From assembly GCA_023144895.1 (NCBI GenBank), contig JAGLEV010000040.1, forward strand, positions 1 to 41,837: DNA of 41,837 bases, read 5' to 3'. This document shows positions 27,607 to 36,476 of this stretch, piece by piece. Source of the DNA: Thiotrichaceae bacterium. Its GTDB lineage: Bacteria > Pseudomonadota > Gammaproteobacteria > Thiotrichales > Thiotrichaceae. The position numbers were made by a program, and so were the translations under genes. Positions within the stretch are counted from its first letter, which is position 1. Each line of letters begins with the position of its first letter. A model generated the notes under the pieces. It worked only from the letters and a program-made list of their open reading frames with translations. It searched no databases and was not told the DNA's origin.

Positions 27607-28043
27607 GGTCTTCAAATATGTCAATTGCGTGTCACATTCTTCGGGGCATAGTCTTTAACAGTCAATCCCTTTAATGCTGAGTATCAAATATGTTGCTTTA
27701 GAATATATCTTTAGCATAATTATTTGATTGCTGCCGAAATTAGAATACAAAAAGTATTAAAAATTAGGGTGGGGTATCTAGAGCTAAGAACTTCAAAATG
27801 GAGCTTCTGAATAAAGTGAATATTTGGTAATACCATCTCTACTCGTTTGCAAGTGTAAGGGATTGTTGAATAAGCTCTTTTCCAATATGAGTTTCGGATT
27901 GTTGAATTAACTCAAGATAAGGTTTCATGCTTTGTGTTTTATAAATAAAGATAACTCACCAAACTCTCTATTACTATAAATGCCAGTGAATAGGTAAGTT
28001 ACTAAAAATAATACGATAATAATAAGTTTCTTCACCAGAGAAT
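27607..28043. other. 437-bp convergent intergenic region
   Basis: This lies between the plus-strand TPMT gene and the minus-strand HExxH-protein gene. The right half holds a small broken reading frame on the minus strand (27839-28035). I see no clear terminator for either side and nothing in 27607-27838. Confidence 0.5.
27839..28035 (-). pseudogene. possible small membrane peptide gene, frameshifted
   Basis: Eight nucleotides after the stop of the HExxH gene, a GTG opens a 36-codon frame (28035-27925) starting KKLIIIVLFLVTYLFTG, which looks like a signal or anchor segment. Its stop overlaps (ATGA) a second frame (27928-27839, 29 codons) containing ELIQQSETHIGKELIQQS. The two may be one gene split by a frameshift, or two coupled mini-genes; the operon position makes some coding role plausible. 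The conserved-looking N-terminus is the only positive sign, so confidence is low. Confidence 0.3.
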
Positions 28044-29879
28044 TCAAGGCTTGAGTTCAGGTACGCTACGTTCAAATAAAGCCTCATACGTCATTTGTGC
28101 TAATAGACGTATTTCTTTATTACTATAGTTGCTCAGTTTTTTGTAGATTTTAATTTTCTTATTGACGCTCGCATCGTAATGGGGTGTTACCTTTCCTGTC
28201 TGATCCATAGAATCCATTGCATTGAGTATCATGCTAGAGGCAAAATATTCTGCTTGCCCTTTGGTCATAGGGTTAAGAGAGAAGATAAGTATTTTACTCA
28301 GCCATATATTGTGTCCTTTTTCCGTACTGGCAAGTTGCGAAAGATAAGCACCTAATTCTTCCAAAGTATGATCAATCCCGTCAGCCGTTAACTCCTCTTT
28401 AAATAATGTTTTTATCCACGCTAAATCTTGCCAATGCTTCTTATCAATCTGATGATAAGCCTCATGGTATTCAATGCTGGGTAATATGACATCATTAAGC
28501 TTTTTTAATAGTGCCTTAGTTTTATTATCAAGTACTAATTCAGCAGGTTTCTGATCGGTTGGTTTTTTATCTAATTGAGTTAATAAAGTGCTAATTGCAT
28601 CAAAACTACCCCCAAATAAATTACTACGACTTGTATTGTCCTTAGGGCGTTGCAAAGTTTGTTCTAGCTTGGCATTGAGCATTCGTTCTTTATTTTTAAT
28701 AATTTTCTTAATGGTTACTTTTATCTTAGTACGCTCATCAGGCTCTGTGTAAATACTAAAAAGATCTTTTGTATAACCCTTAGTAATCGCTTCTTCTATT
28801 TCATAATCACCCTGTATCCAATAGGGGATGATATATTTACGTCCTTGGAAGGTGAGTGCGGGTAAAACCGATTCTTCTTCAAAGTGAGAAATTCTATCGT
28901 TAAGAATAATAGAGCCATGACCTAAATCTTTAAAGGTTAATCCTAGAGCACCATCAACGGCAGGAACCTTGTCAATTCGCTCTACATGAAAAAGAGGTAG
29001 CTCTATTTTCTTTGTCGCTTTATCTGAACTTGTATCCCTATAATAAAGCTGATTTCGCTGGCTTACCTTGTAGGCGGTCATCATCGTTGTACGGCAAAGC
29101 TTTAGCTTCTTACCAAGACCCTCCATGCGCTTTTCTATCTTTTTGATGATTATCTTTTCTTCCTTAGTGCTTTCAATTAATGATGAGCATTGGACAGAAA
29201 ATGATTTTGGCGAGAGATAAAAAGGTATCCCTTTTTCATCAAAGAGTTTATTCACAGACTTGAAACCTAAGAGAATCTCCTTGCTAGTCGTTGTAGGGTC
29301 TTTAAGCTTAATAATTTGTTCAGCAATACGATCTTTTATGCCATAGCGTTCGGGTAGCTCATCCAGTATCTCTTGCTGTATTTTGTCTATCAGAAGATCA
29401 AAACCTTTATGCTTTGCTTCACTATTGCCATCACTATATTTTAATAATAGCTTTTGGTGTAATAAGTCAGAAAAATAAGGTAGCTTGTGGGTAATAACAT
29501 TTTCTATCTGTTGTAATTGCTGTTGATTATAAAAGTGATAACCTGCTAATGCTAAAGTAATTAGTAGTAGAGGATAGATAATAATGGGTTGAAATATTTT
29601 TACTAAAAAGAATTGACTCTGGGTATTGTACTTCCCCCCACCGATAAGCTCTTGTGTTAATAGGCTCTGGTAATCTTCATTCGCTATAGGATAAATTTTA
29701 TTGAGGCGAAAGGATTGTAGTATTTTTAGCTTTAGCTTTTGATAGCGCAGTGCTAATAAATAGCGTAGTGGATAAATGATCCCTGTATAAGTGCTCGGGT
29801 TTTCAAAGATATCCGTCGTCATCGCATTGAGACTATGGGGTACTTTTTGAATGCTTGAGAAGATAATTTTATTAAGCAT
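28044..29879 (-). CDS. membrane-anchored HExxH putative metallopeptidase
   Basis: A 611-aa protein from ATG 29879, which overlaps the previous stop as TAATG; a GTG at 29897 would add six residues. One membrane span lies near 100-122 (IIIYPLLLITLALAGYHFY), after a cytoplasmic N-terminus of about 95 residues. The large remainder includes H472-E-A-Y-H476 (IEYHEAYHQID) with a possible third ligand at E507/E508 (HTLEELGAYLS), a spacing and context like gluzincin metallopeptidases. No known family was recognised. It ends a five-gene operon with a proton-channel subunit, two ExbD-like proteins and a TPR protein, so it may be the effector or load driven or gated by that complex. The catalytic claim rests on the motif alone. 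Confidence 0.65.
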   Translation of the reverse strand: MLNKIIFSSIQKVPHSLNAMTTDIFENPSTYTGIIYPLRYLLALRYQKLKLKILQSFRLNKIYPIANEDYQSLLTQELIGGGKYNTQSQFFLVKIFQPIIIYPLLLITLALAGYHFYNQQQLQQIENVITHKLPYFSDLLHQKLLLKYSDGNSEAKHKGFDLLIDKIQQEILDELPERYGIKDRIAEQIIKLKDPTTTSKEILLGFKSVNKLFDEKGIPFYLSPKSFSVQCSSLIESTKEEKIIIKKIEKRMEGLGKKLKLCRTTMMTAYKVSQRNQLYYRDTSSDKATKKIELPLFHVERIDKVPAVDGALGLTFKDLGHGSIILNDRISHFEEESVLPALTFQGRKYIIPYWIQGDYEIEEAITKGYTKDLFSIYTEPDERTKIKVTIKKIIKNKERMLNAKLEQTLQRPKDNTSRSNLFGGSFDAISTLLTQLDKKPTDQKPAELVLDNKTKALLKKLNDVILPSIEYHEAYHQIDKKHWQDLAWIKTLFKEELTADGIDHTLEELGAYLSQLASTEKGHNIWLSKILIFSLNPMTKGQAEYFASSMILNAMDSMDQTGKVTPHYDASVNKKIKIYKKLSNYSNKEIRLLAQMTYEALFERSVPELKP

Positions 29880-31480
29880 TAGTGTGCCTGTATCCACTGT
29901 AAGATTTGATCGATACTCTTGATGCGTTGCTCCATAGGCTGAGGTTCTTCACAGCTAGAAACAGCGACTAACTTAATGATTTTCTCCTTCATTTCTTTAT
30001 CATAAGTCGATGTTTCTAAGCTATGAATAAAACCAGACCAATCCCAGCCACAAATAAATTCAGGGATCAGTTTATATCGGCTACGAAGGTTCTGAAGTGA
30101 AATGATAGCCGTCGCATTATCTTTATTCTGGAGATAATAAATAGCCGTTAATGTATCCTTGATTTGTTTGTAAGGATCAGTGAGTAAGCCACTACTATTG
30201 ATTTCTTCCAATAGCGCCTTAAAGGTTTCAATATCTACATTATCAGTAACATAGGCTTCCATAAGATCAAGGTTGATTTCTGAAATAACTCTAAGCATTG
30301 AGGCGGTTTTATTTTTACGCCCTTTCAGTGTTTTACGAGCGGTTATTAACTCATTCATCGCGGTGGGTAGGTCACCAAAATATAACCATGCCAGTACGGC
30401 TGACTCTCGGTGGCGTGAAGCAACTTCAGAAAGGGTGATGTCACCTATCTTTTCGGCATGTTTTAACGCATCTTGATAACATCGATAGGCAGCTTGTGCT
30501 TCCTTTATCTTACCTGCACGGTGATAGCTAATCGTTTTGTACCAGTAGATGGTATTAATATAGCTGCTATCAGTACATTGTAGCTTTCTCGCTTGTTTTA
30601 AGGTGTTTTCTATATCTTTCGCTTGAGAAAAACACTCAATAGAAAGGCTATCAAGAATAACTTTAATTTCCTTTTCTGACTCTCTAAAATTGAGTTGTTT
30701 AATAATGGTTTCTATTGATGATTCTAGTTTTTTACAGTCTTTTTCTGTTTTTAGAATAGCCCAGTAGGACTGCATTAATACTGCAACGCCTTTACGTGGC
30801 TTTCCTGAGGCAAGAGACATTTCTTGTTTTGTGCACTGTACGGGAGCTTCATGGGCGCATTGAAAACGGGCTTGAGCCTCTTTGCCTTTATTTTTACCTT
30901 TATCGAGTGATTCTTGTTGTTCACGTTTAAGCTGACTCAGTGAGTTAGGCTTCATTAATGATAATAAAAAATCCTCAGTTGACTGTGTCACTGAACCATT
31001 GGATTCAAAACTAATTTCTGGGTTTTGCTTTTTTAAGGTTGACATTATTTCTACGAGTTGTCGTTTAGCAAGCCAGTTGGTAAAGGCAAACTGCGGTTCT
31101 TTATTGCTGCCATTGAGTTCCTCTGGTTTATTTGACATATTCCAGTAAATAATGGCACTGAGTAATATCACTAAGAAAGGAAATAAAGTATATAATAGGA
31201 ATGTTTCAAATACCTTTTTACGTCGTAGTACTAACTGTTGCTCTAGTGATATTCCTCGTTGCTGAGTGCGCTGATCAGTGAGCTGTATCGTTTCTTTGTA
31301 GCTTTTTATTGCTTCTTTAGTTTCACCTAAATGACGTTGTAACTCAGCTAAAACATAAATTAATTCAGGATTATCAGGATCTTCTTTAAGCTTTATTTTT
31401 ACATAAAAAAGTAGCTCTTTATTGGATATATCTTCTTTTAGATCCCAACGTTTTCTGAGTTGTGAAAATAGTGTGCTCAT
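29879..31480 (-). CDS. membrane TPR-repeat protein
   Basis: A 533-aa protein. The N-terminal 90 residues contain a TPR (DNPELIYVLAELQRHLGETK, then EAIKSYKETIQ). A membrane span (LLYTLFPFLVILLSAIIYW) lies near 96-114. The rest, probably periplasmic, is helical and TPR/SEL1-like (for example TIYWYKTISYHRAGKIKEAQAAYRCYQDALKHAEKIG), with several cysteines. It is probably a scaffold of the complex. Its ATG overlaps the preceding stop by 4 nt (ATGA), and its own stop overlaps the next ATG (TAATG), so the products are made in fixed ratio. Confidence 0.7.
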   Translation of the reverse strand: MSTLFSQLRKRWDLKEDISNKELLFYVKIKLKEDPDNPELIYVLAELQRHLGETKEAIKSYKETIQLTDQRTQQRGISLEQQLVLRRKKVFETFLLYTLFPFLVILLSAIIYWNMSNKPEELNGSNKEPQFAFTNWLAKRQLVEIMSTLKKQNPEISFESNGSVTQSTEDFLLSLMKPNSLSQLKREQQESLDKGKNKGKEAQARFQCAHEAPVQCTKQEMSLASGKPRKGVAVLMQSYWAILKTEKDCKKLESSIETIIKQLNFRESEKEIKVILDSLSIECFSQAKDIENTLKQARKLQCTDSSYINTIYWYKTISYHRAGKIKEAQAAYRCYQDALKHAEKIGDITLSEVASRHRESAVLAWLYFGDLPTAMNELITARKTLKGRKNKTASMLRVISEINLDLMEAYVTDNVDIETFKALLEEINSSGLLTDPYKQIKDTLTAIYYLQNKDNATAIISLQNLRSRYKLIPEFICGWDWSGFIHSLETSTYDKEMKEKIIKLVAVSSCEEPQPMEQRIKSIDQILQWIQAH

Positions 31481-32112
31481 GGAGTATCTTTACCTAAATA
31501 GGCTGGCAGATAAGTACAGCTTTCATTAAATGCTTCATCACAGATAATCATCGGATTTTCTGCACTAACGGGTTGCCATCCTGTTTTTATATGATATTTT
31601 TTAAGATATTTCCTCGCTTGTCGAAAGGCTTCAAAACCATTGGATGCGGTTTCATCATCACTATCATAAACAAAAAAGTAAGCAAATTGTGTCTTAGGGT
31701 CAATATGGGTAATGCTTTTGTGTAATGCTGATGTGTTTTTTTCTAGAGCCTGAGTTTTAGACCATTGGCTAATATCATGTACATGGAATGATATTCCACT
31801 ATTTTCTTTACTATCGACTTGTCCATACAGCCCAAAATAATCCAATGGAAATATACGTTTATTCTCAGACATTCCCTGAGTGATCTGTACCGTTGTACTT
31901 TCAAATATTTTAGTCATATTTATCGGGAGAATACGATCACCTTTAGCGATAAAAAAAATAGGTTTTAACTCAGTGGCATGTTCTATTGGAATTTCTAACT
32001 GGTAAGTTTTACTATCATCATGAATCAGGTTAATAACAGCAAAAATAATCAAGATGCCAACAGAGTTGGATACAATATCGGTGAGTGAATCAAGGCTAAT
32101 TAAGTTATTCAT
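31477..32112 (-). CDS. ExbD/MotB-like single-span protein (Asp present)
   Basis: A 211-aa protein with one N-terminal membrane span (about 12-29). The segment SLTDIVSNSVGILIIFAVI resembles the ExbD/TolR pattern P-L-x-D-x-x, with D12 at the position of the essential proton-carrying Asp. The periplasmic part (about 30-211) is not recognisable and lacks an OmpA-type peptidoglycan-binding domain. It includes FYRQARKYLKKY-like and EAFRQARKY helices and two cysteines near the C-terminus. The start shares one base with the upstream stop (TAATG). It probably pairs with the neighbouring ExbD-like protein around the channel subunit. Confidence 0.6.
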   Translation of the reverse strand: MNNLISLDSLTDIVSNSVGILIIFAVINLIHDDSKTYQLEIPIEHATELKPIFFIAKGDRILPINMTKIFESTTVQITQGMSENKRIFPLDYFGLYGQVDSKENSGISFHVHDISQWSKTQALEKNTSALHKSITHIDPKTQFAYFFVYDSDDETASNGFEAFRQARKYLKKYHIKTGWQPVSAENPMIICDEAFNESCTYLPAYLGKDTP

Positions 32113-32729
32113 TATCGTTGGACACTCTTTTTAATATTCAGCGTCCAATTGGGATCAAGAGGCTCTAAGCCGATACTAATAGAACGAGCATCTTGCAATA
32201 GTGTCATCACATCACGTATTTTCTGATAAACCTGCCCACCATTGGGGTAGATACCAAAGAGTAAAAATTCCTCATAAAGATGATTAGCTTTCAGCGCAAG
32301 CTCATTAAGCACACGGATGTCATGTGTGATTTGCACAATATCAATGATATCTGCTGAACTGGCAATATCCATTGCTGATCCAGGCTGTTGTTCTAGTGTA
32401 CGAATTGCTTTTTTACGGCGCTGAATAATTTCCTCAATGGTTTTCTTATCAGTATTATCAACGGCCTCTTTTAATTTTTGTAAGTGAGTGACGGGAGGTA
32501 AGCTAATCATTCCATCAGGCAAGCTAAAAATCTGGTATGCCACTTTATAGCCATGCTCTAATTTTGCAGTCAGTTCAATTTTTTGTGGTGTGCTAAAGCT
32601 ACTCAATACATTAATAAATGACAATACACCCATAACACAAAGAAAAATGCTTAAAAAAGGAAAGAGGCTAATTTCTAGCTTTTGTCCTTGATTATAGCGT
32701 TGTGCTTTGATGGCTCGTGACATTGCCAT
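32112..32729 (-). CDS. ExbD/MotB-like single-span protein (Asp absent)
   Basis: A 205-aa protein with a basic N-terminus and one membrane span (about 20-45, LFPFLSIFLCVMGVLSFINV). When FPFLSIFL is set against the ExbD motif xPLIDVML, the essential Asp position is a Ser. The periplasmic part is helical, with no OmpA-like domain. It starts 2 nt after the stop of the channel-subunit gene. With the next gene, this forms an unusual pair of two different ExbD-like proteins beside one MotA/ExbB-like subunit. Confidence 0.6.
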   Translation of the reverse strand: MAMSRAIKAQRYNQGQKLEISLFPFLSIFLCVMGVLSFINVLSSFSTPQKIELTAKLEHGYKVAYQIFSLPDGMISLPPVTHLQKLKEAVDNTDKKTIEEIIQRRKKAIRTLEQQPGSAMDIASSADIIDIVQITHDIRVLNELALKANHLYEEFLLFGIYPNGGQVYQKIRDVMTLLQDARSISIGLEPLDPNWTLNIKKSVQR

Positions 32730-32731
32730 TG

Positions 32732-33730
32732 TTAGCTTTTATCCGTTAACTTAGAAGTGAAGATAGTTTCGTATAAGTCTTCCATGGTTTCTTGCAAGGC
32801 TTTTACTTGAGTGCTGAGTTGTTTGATCTCATTGGCAACCACTTGTGTGCTGTTATCTGAGCTACTGCTTACGCCTGTTTCTACTTCTGATCCTGTGGTT
32901 ATTACTGTATTTACTCTGTCAGACTGTGTCTGTAATAGTGGTTTAATATCGTGATACCACATTTCATCAAGATTGATGAGATAAGCTTCTTCTTCCTTTT
33001 CCAATGCGAGCATTAACATCATTAAAGGGATGCTCAGTAAAAGAGCTAGCAAGGTTGTATCAAAAGCGGTTGCTAGTGAGTTAGTGACGAGAGGAAGGTT
33101 ATCTTTCAACATAGAAGAGATATCGGTCACTGACTGGGTACTCGTCATTGCATCAGAGAAGTGAGCAATACCATTACTAATCCCCCAAACAGTACCAATA
33201 AAGCCCAGAATAGGGATAGCCCAAACCATAAAGCGTGGTAGTGAGAAAGAGCCTTTCATTTGCTCTCGTTCCTTGATACCAAAGTTGTCATCAATATCGT
33301 CTTCATGATGATTGAGGAATAGATTAATCCGCGTTAGTAGTAAGTTATTGTTAGGGATGCCTTGTTGTTTGCTTGCTGTTTGCAGACCATCGTGTAGTGA
33401 GCCATCGATGTCACCATCAAGATGATTAGTCAAAGAGGCTGGAAAAACCTGCTTAGCAAGTATATCTGCTTGTTTCTGTTCTTTTATTAACTTTTTTCTC
33501 TTTAACAATAGATGGAAAAAACTTGCCATGAAAAACCAGAGAATAATCGGTGAAATCCAGTTTCCAAAGAATAACTTAAGCGCACGTGGAGTATCACTGG
33601 AAGCACCAAAACTAAAGTATAAGGTGAGTGCAGGGATAAGTACTAGTAAGATTGTCATTACTAACGGTAATTTAAATGACTGTTCAATAGGATAGGAATT
33701 CATTGTATTTTCTATAATTTTGTTTTTCAT
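32732..33730 (-). CDS. MotA/TolQ/ExbB-family proton channel subunit
   Basis: A 332-aa inner-membrane protein with four predicted spans (about 20-42, 57-76, 167-188 and 215-243). The third and fourth carry the family signatures PILGFIGTVWGIS and the LATAFDTTLLALLLSIPLM block. A cytoplasmic loop (77-165) precedes them, and a C-terminal coiled coil (about 290-325) follows. It should form the pentameric stator-type channel around ExbD-like partners and use proton flow to do mechanical work. The C-terminal coiled coil is reminiscent of ZorA of Zorya defence systems, but it is far shorter. It is the first gene of the five-gene operon. Confidence 0.82.
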   Translation of the reverse strand: MKNKIIENTMNSYPIEQSFKLPLVMTILLVLIPALTLYFSFGASSDTPRALKLFFGNWISPIILWFFMASFFHLLLKRKKLIKEQKQADILAKQVFPASLTNHLDGDIDGSLHDGLQTASKQQGIPNNNLLLTRINLFLNHHEDDIDDNFGIKEREQMKGSFSLPRFMVWAIPILGFIGTVWGISNGIAHFSDAMTSTQSVTDISSMLKDNLPLVTNSLATAFDTTLLALLLSIPLMMLMLALEKEEEAYLINLDEMWYHDIKPLLQTQSDRVNTVITTGSEVETGVSSSSDNSTQVVANEIKQLSTQVKALQETMEDLYETIFTSKLTDKS

Positions 33731-33889
33731 ACTACCTGAGCTGTATTATTGTCGTTTTAGGTGCTGTTTATCATAGTCTATTGGCGATAAATTATCTAAC
33801 TTAGAAATATTGATGGGGGGTATTTGAGATATTAATGAGTTTTAGGGGGATTGATGATTAAAATTGATAGTGAGTATAGGCTAATGTCT

Positions 33890-33909
33890 TCGCTCTAGAT
33901 TTAGAGCGA
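33890..33909. repeat. 8-bp perfect hairpin between the two minus-strand gene sets
   Basis: TCGCTCTA (33890-33897) and its inverted copy (33902-33909) with a 4-base loop. It lies in the 264-bp gap downstream of the C25-like protease gene and upstream of the channel operon. No T-run follows on the minus strand, so termination is unproven. The rest of the gap should hold the promoter of the channel operon. Confidence 0.4.
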
Positions 33910-33994
33910 GTTATTAATAATACTCATTATTTTCAACGGGTAGGGTGTTGCTGTCAAAGATTTCTTGAATGCACTACATGAGACAACATGAAAT

Positions 33995-35410
33995 TTACAG
34001 CACTAATCGAACGGCAGGATCACCCAATACAATATAATTTCTTGCATCATTGCGACTAATATAAGTATTACTCACTTCGCTATCACTAATAGGAAATCCA
34101 TCCTCACGACTCAAGTCATCCAAAATAGCATCCATTTCTAAAGCCTGTGCAGCATGATAATCATTCATTGCTTCCATCGCATGACCAACATGTTTGCCTA
34201 GTAATATCTGATCGATACAGCTTTTAATCGACGCGGTATTGTCAGCACGCATTCGACCAATAAAAGAGCTAGACCATGCTCTATCCACATGAGCAATAAT
34301 AGCGCCAGCACCAGAGGTTAATAATCGAGTAGGGAGCTGGCTAATAAAATCTTGTTCTGCAATTTGTTCTGCTTTATTCGTTATTTTTTTACGAAAATTG
34401 TCATATTGTGGTGTCGCGCCACTGTAACAAGCAAAAATAAACACAATCATGCCTTGTAAATTAAGGTCAGTTTTTAAGTCACGACCTGCATAATAAAAGT
34501 CTTCTGGAATGGGTTTATTCCACTGGTGTCTTCCTGGCCAATCACTACAGAGTAATGCACCTTGATCATTCGCTTGGCGAGGGTCTTCTTGATCAAAGCC
34601 CATGCCGTGTGAAGCGGTGAGAAGAAAAGAGGGTGGTTTATCTTGGTGAAGTAAGTAATGCAAGGATTCTTTTGTTGCATCTGCATTCTCAACAAGCTCT
34701 AATGACCAGTTTGAATGTACGCTATTGAGCTTTTTATAGAGTGGATGGATAAGGTATTGGCTACTTTGTTGAGTTGAGCGGTCATGATTGTTTTTAACAG
34801 AAAATAAGGTCGCTTGCTTGCTCTGTGTGGTATTTTCTTTTTCACGGCGTACAACTTGCTGGGCATAGATTGCATATTCTTTAACAGTATCAAAATAAAT
34901 ACGCCCCACAGCATATTGGGTATCGAGATTATATTGAAATGAAAAGGGAATATCTTTGGGTGAGCCTACCAGCAAAATATAATAAGGCATATTTTCAGGA
35001 TCAACCGCCCCCATGCCAGCACCTTGCCGTGCTAGCCACCGACTAATACGAACTTCTGAACCACCACGATAACGCCGTTTTTTTAATAATTTTCCTGCTT
35101 GTTGTGTGCGGTGTTCAATGAGAGGGTAGAGCGCTTCGATAACTTCGCTACGATTAGCCAGACTATCAGCAATAACAATCGCCCAGCCTGCTTTTTCAAT
35201 GGGTCGAAAGCCACCTTCACCTTCTACTGAAAGGTCGACGGCTTTAGCGTTTTCTTTACTTTCTAGTAAGTCTAGTTCTTCAGAAGTCATCGGCTGACCC
35301 TGAGCCACTTTACTTATATGCTGTGCGCTTATTTCTTCAAAGAGATAAGCCCCTGTAGAGCCATTAATACCATTAAAGTGAATTAGCTCCTCATCTTCTA
35401 TACGATTCAT
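33995..35410 (-). CDS. gingipain/C25-like clan CD cysteine protease
   Basis: A 471-aa soluble protein without a signal peptide. The clan CD dyad is H268 (LLTASHGMG) followed 60 residues later by C328 (VFIFACYSGA), both at the ends of hydrophobic beta strands as in caspases and gingipains. Upstream phrases YYILLVGSPKDIPFSFQY and YAVGRIYFD, and the C-terminal NYIVLGDPAVRL, match the usual peptidase C25 outline. It differs from secreted gingipains in lacking export and immunoglobulin-like domains, so it probably works in the cytoplasm. It is the last gene of a four-gene operon and the third caspase-fold protein within 14 kb. Confidence 0.8.
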   Translation of the reverse strand: MNRIEDEELIHFNGINGSTGAYLFEEISAQHISKVAQGQPMTSEELDLLESKENAKAVDLSVEGEGGFRPIEKAGWAIVIADSLANRSEVIEALYPLIEHRTQQAGKLLKKRRYRGGSEVRISRWLARQGAGMGAVDPENMPYYILLVGSPKDIPFSFQYNLDTQYAVGRIYFDTVKEYAIYAQQVVRREKENTTQSKQATLFSVKNNHDRSTQQSSQYLIHPLYKKLNSVHSNWSLELVENADATKESLHYLLHQDKPPSFLLTASHGMGFDQEDPRQANDQGALLCSDWPGRHQWNKPIPEDFYYAGRDLKTDLNLQGMIVFIFACYSGATPQYDNFRKKITNKAEQIAEQDFISQLPTRLLTSGAGAIIAHVDRAWSSSFIGRMRADNTASIKSCIDQILLGKHVGHAMEAMNDYHAAQALEMDAILDDLSREDGFPISDSEVSNTYISRNDARNYIVLGDPAVRLVL

Positions 35411-35448
35411 AAATACCCCAATAGCCCTGTATTCTGATAGTTTGTTAA

Positions 35449-36453
35449 TTAACAGTTAGATGGATCATAAATAATCTTGGTTTTATCCTCAAATATAACG
35501 GCTAAATTAACGGCTTGGAGGATGTCTCTAGGTTCATTTGAATTGAGTGACATGATCTCTAAAATGAGATAGAACAAATCAAAGCTAAAGTTCATAATCA
35601 CCATTGCATTATCTCGACGAGAGATATTACGTTGTAGGAAGGTTTTGATTGCTTGCTCATCATTATCTAGAAAAATATTACGGTTGTCAGTAATCGTCAG
35701 CGCTCTATTGCTATCAAGTCCACGAATCGCTTCATAGGTATTGCTATTGCCTAATTCGCTGGCAATCCAGATATTGGTACCACCACCAAGACGGGTTGGA
35801 TTTAGTGTAATACGAGCATTGTCATGACATTGGTTGCTATTAATTTTACCGCTCTTTAATCCATTGAGGGCAATGCCGTGTTCGCTTGGTGTGGAGAGTT
35901 TGCAATGGCTAATCGTTATATTTTCAAAACGCCCATCGGAGCCAAAGATGCCCTGTAGCTTGGAATCACTCGCATGGATATTGGCATAAGAAATGGTTAC
36001 GTTTTTAAGTATGCCGCCTGCGAATCGATGGTACTTTGGAATAAGCTGAATACCATCACGGTGTGCTGTACCATGAGTGGCTTTATCGGTGATCTTGCCC
36101 TGTTTGGAGAACTGTATCACGCTGTCATCAGAGCGAATATGCATGGCATCAGTAGTAAAGTCATCGATTATTCTATCAACGTAGATATTATTTTTCTTAT
36201 CGATAATATAAGGACCAATATGGTTCTGAGCTTGCCGTCGTTGGAGTAAGCTTATGGGAATCTTTTTCTCACTGAGAACAAAATCATCTAAGCCAAAATC
36301 ATCGGAATCCTGATCATCAGGTATTGATGTATCCGTATCAGCGTTTTTACAAAGTGCAATGCTTTGTTGAAAAATTGCTAATAAATACTCTTCACTCCCT
36401 TCAGCTTCAATATTGACCGCACCACATTGTAGTTTGATTTTTCCTGTTAACAT
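35449..36453 (-). CDS. right-handed beta-helix protein with small N-terminal domain
   Basis: A 334-aa protein with no signal peptide. Residues 1-35 form a small beta-beta-alpha unit (KIKLQCGAVNIEAEGSEEYLLAIFQQSI), of a type I recall at the N-terminus of some bacterial conflict proteins. An acidic linker (38-58) follows, then a region (about 75-250) whose repeating short strands (GILKNVTISYANI, RFENITISHCKLS, GIALNGLKSGKI) indicate a parallel beta-helix. HRDGIQLIP is typical of pectate-lyase-like or phage tailspike folds. A C-terminal helix pair ends the protein. The binding site is strong (AAGGAG). It may bind or cleave a polysaccharide; function unknown. Confidence 0.6.
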   Translation of the reverse strand: MLTGKIKLQCGAVNIEAEGSEEYLLAIFQQSIALCKNADTDTSIPDDQDSDDFGLDDFVLSEKKIPISLLQRRQAQNHIGPYIIDKKNNIYVDRIIDDFTTDAMHIRSDDSVIQFSKQGKITDKATHGTAHRDGIQLIPKYHRFAGGILKNVTISYANIHASDSKLQGIFGSDGRFENITISHCKLSTPSEHGIALNGLKSGKINSNQCHDNARITLNPTRLGGGTNIWIASELGNSNTYEAIRGLDSNRALTITDNRNIFLDNDEQAIKTFLQRNISRRDNAMVIMNFSFDLFYLILEIMSLNSNEPRDILQAVNLAVIFEDKTKIIYDPSNC

Positions 36454-36476
36454 GTGAATTCTCCTTTTTTTATGGT

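Noticed and set aside
28044-33730. Channel operon as a Zorya defence system
   Set aside because: No ZorB with an OmpA-like peptidoglycan-binding domain, no ZorC, ZorD helicase or ZorE nuclease, and the ZorA-like tail is far too short.
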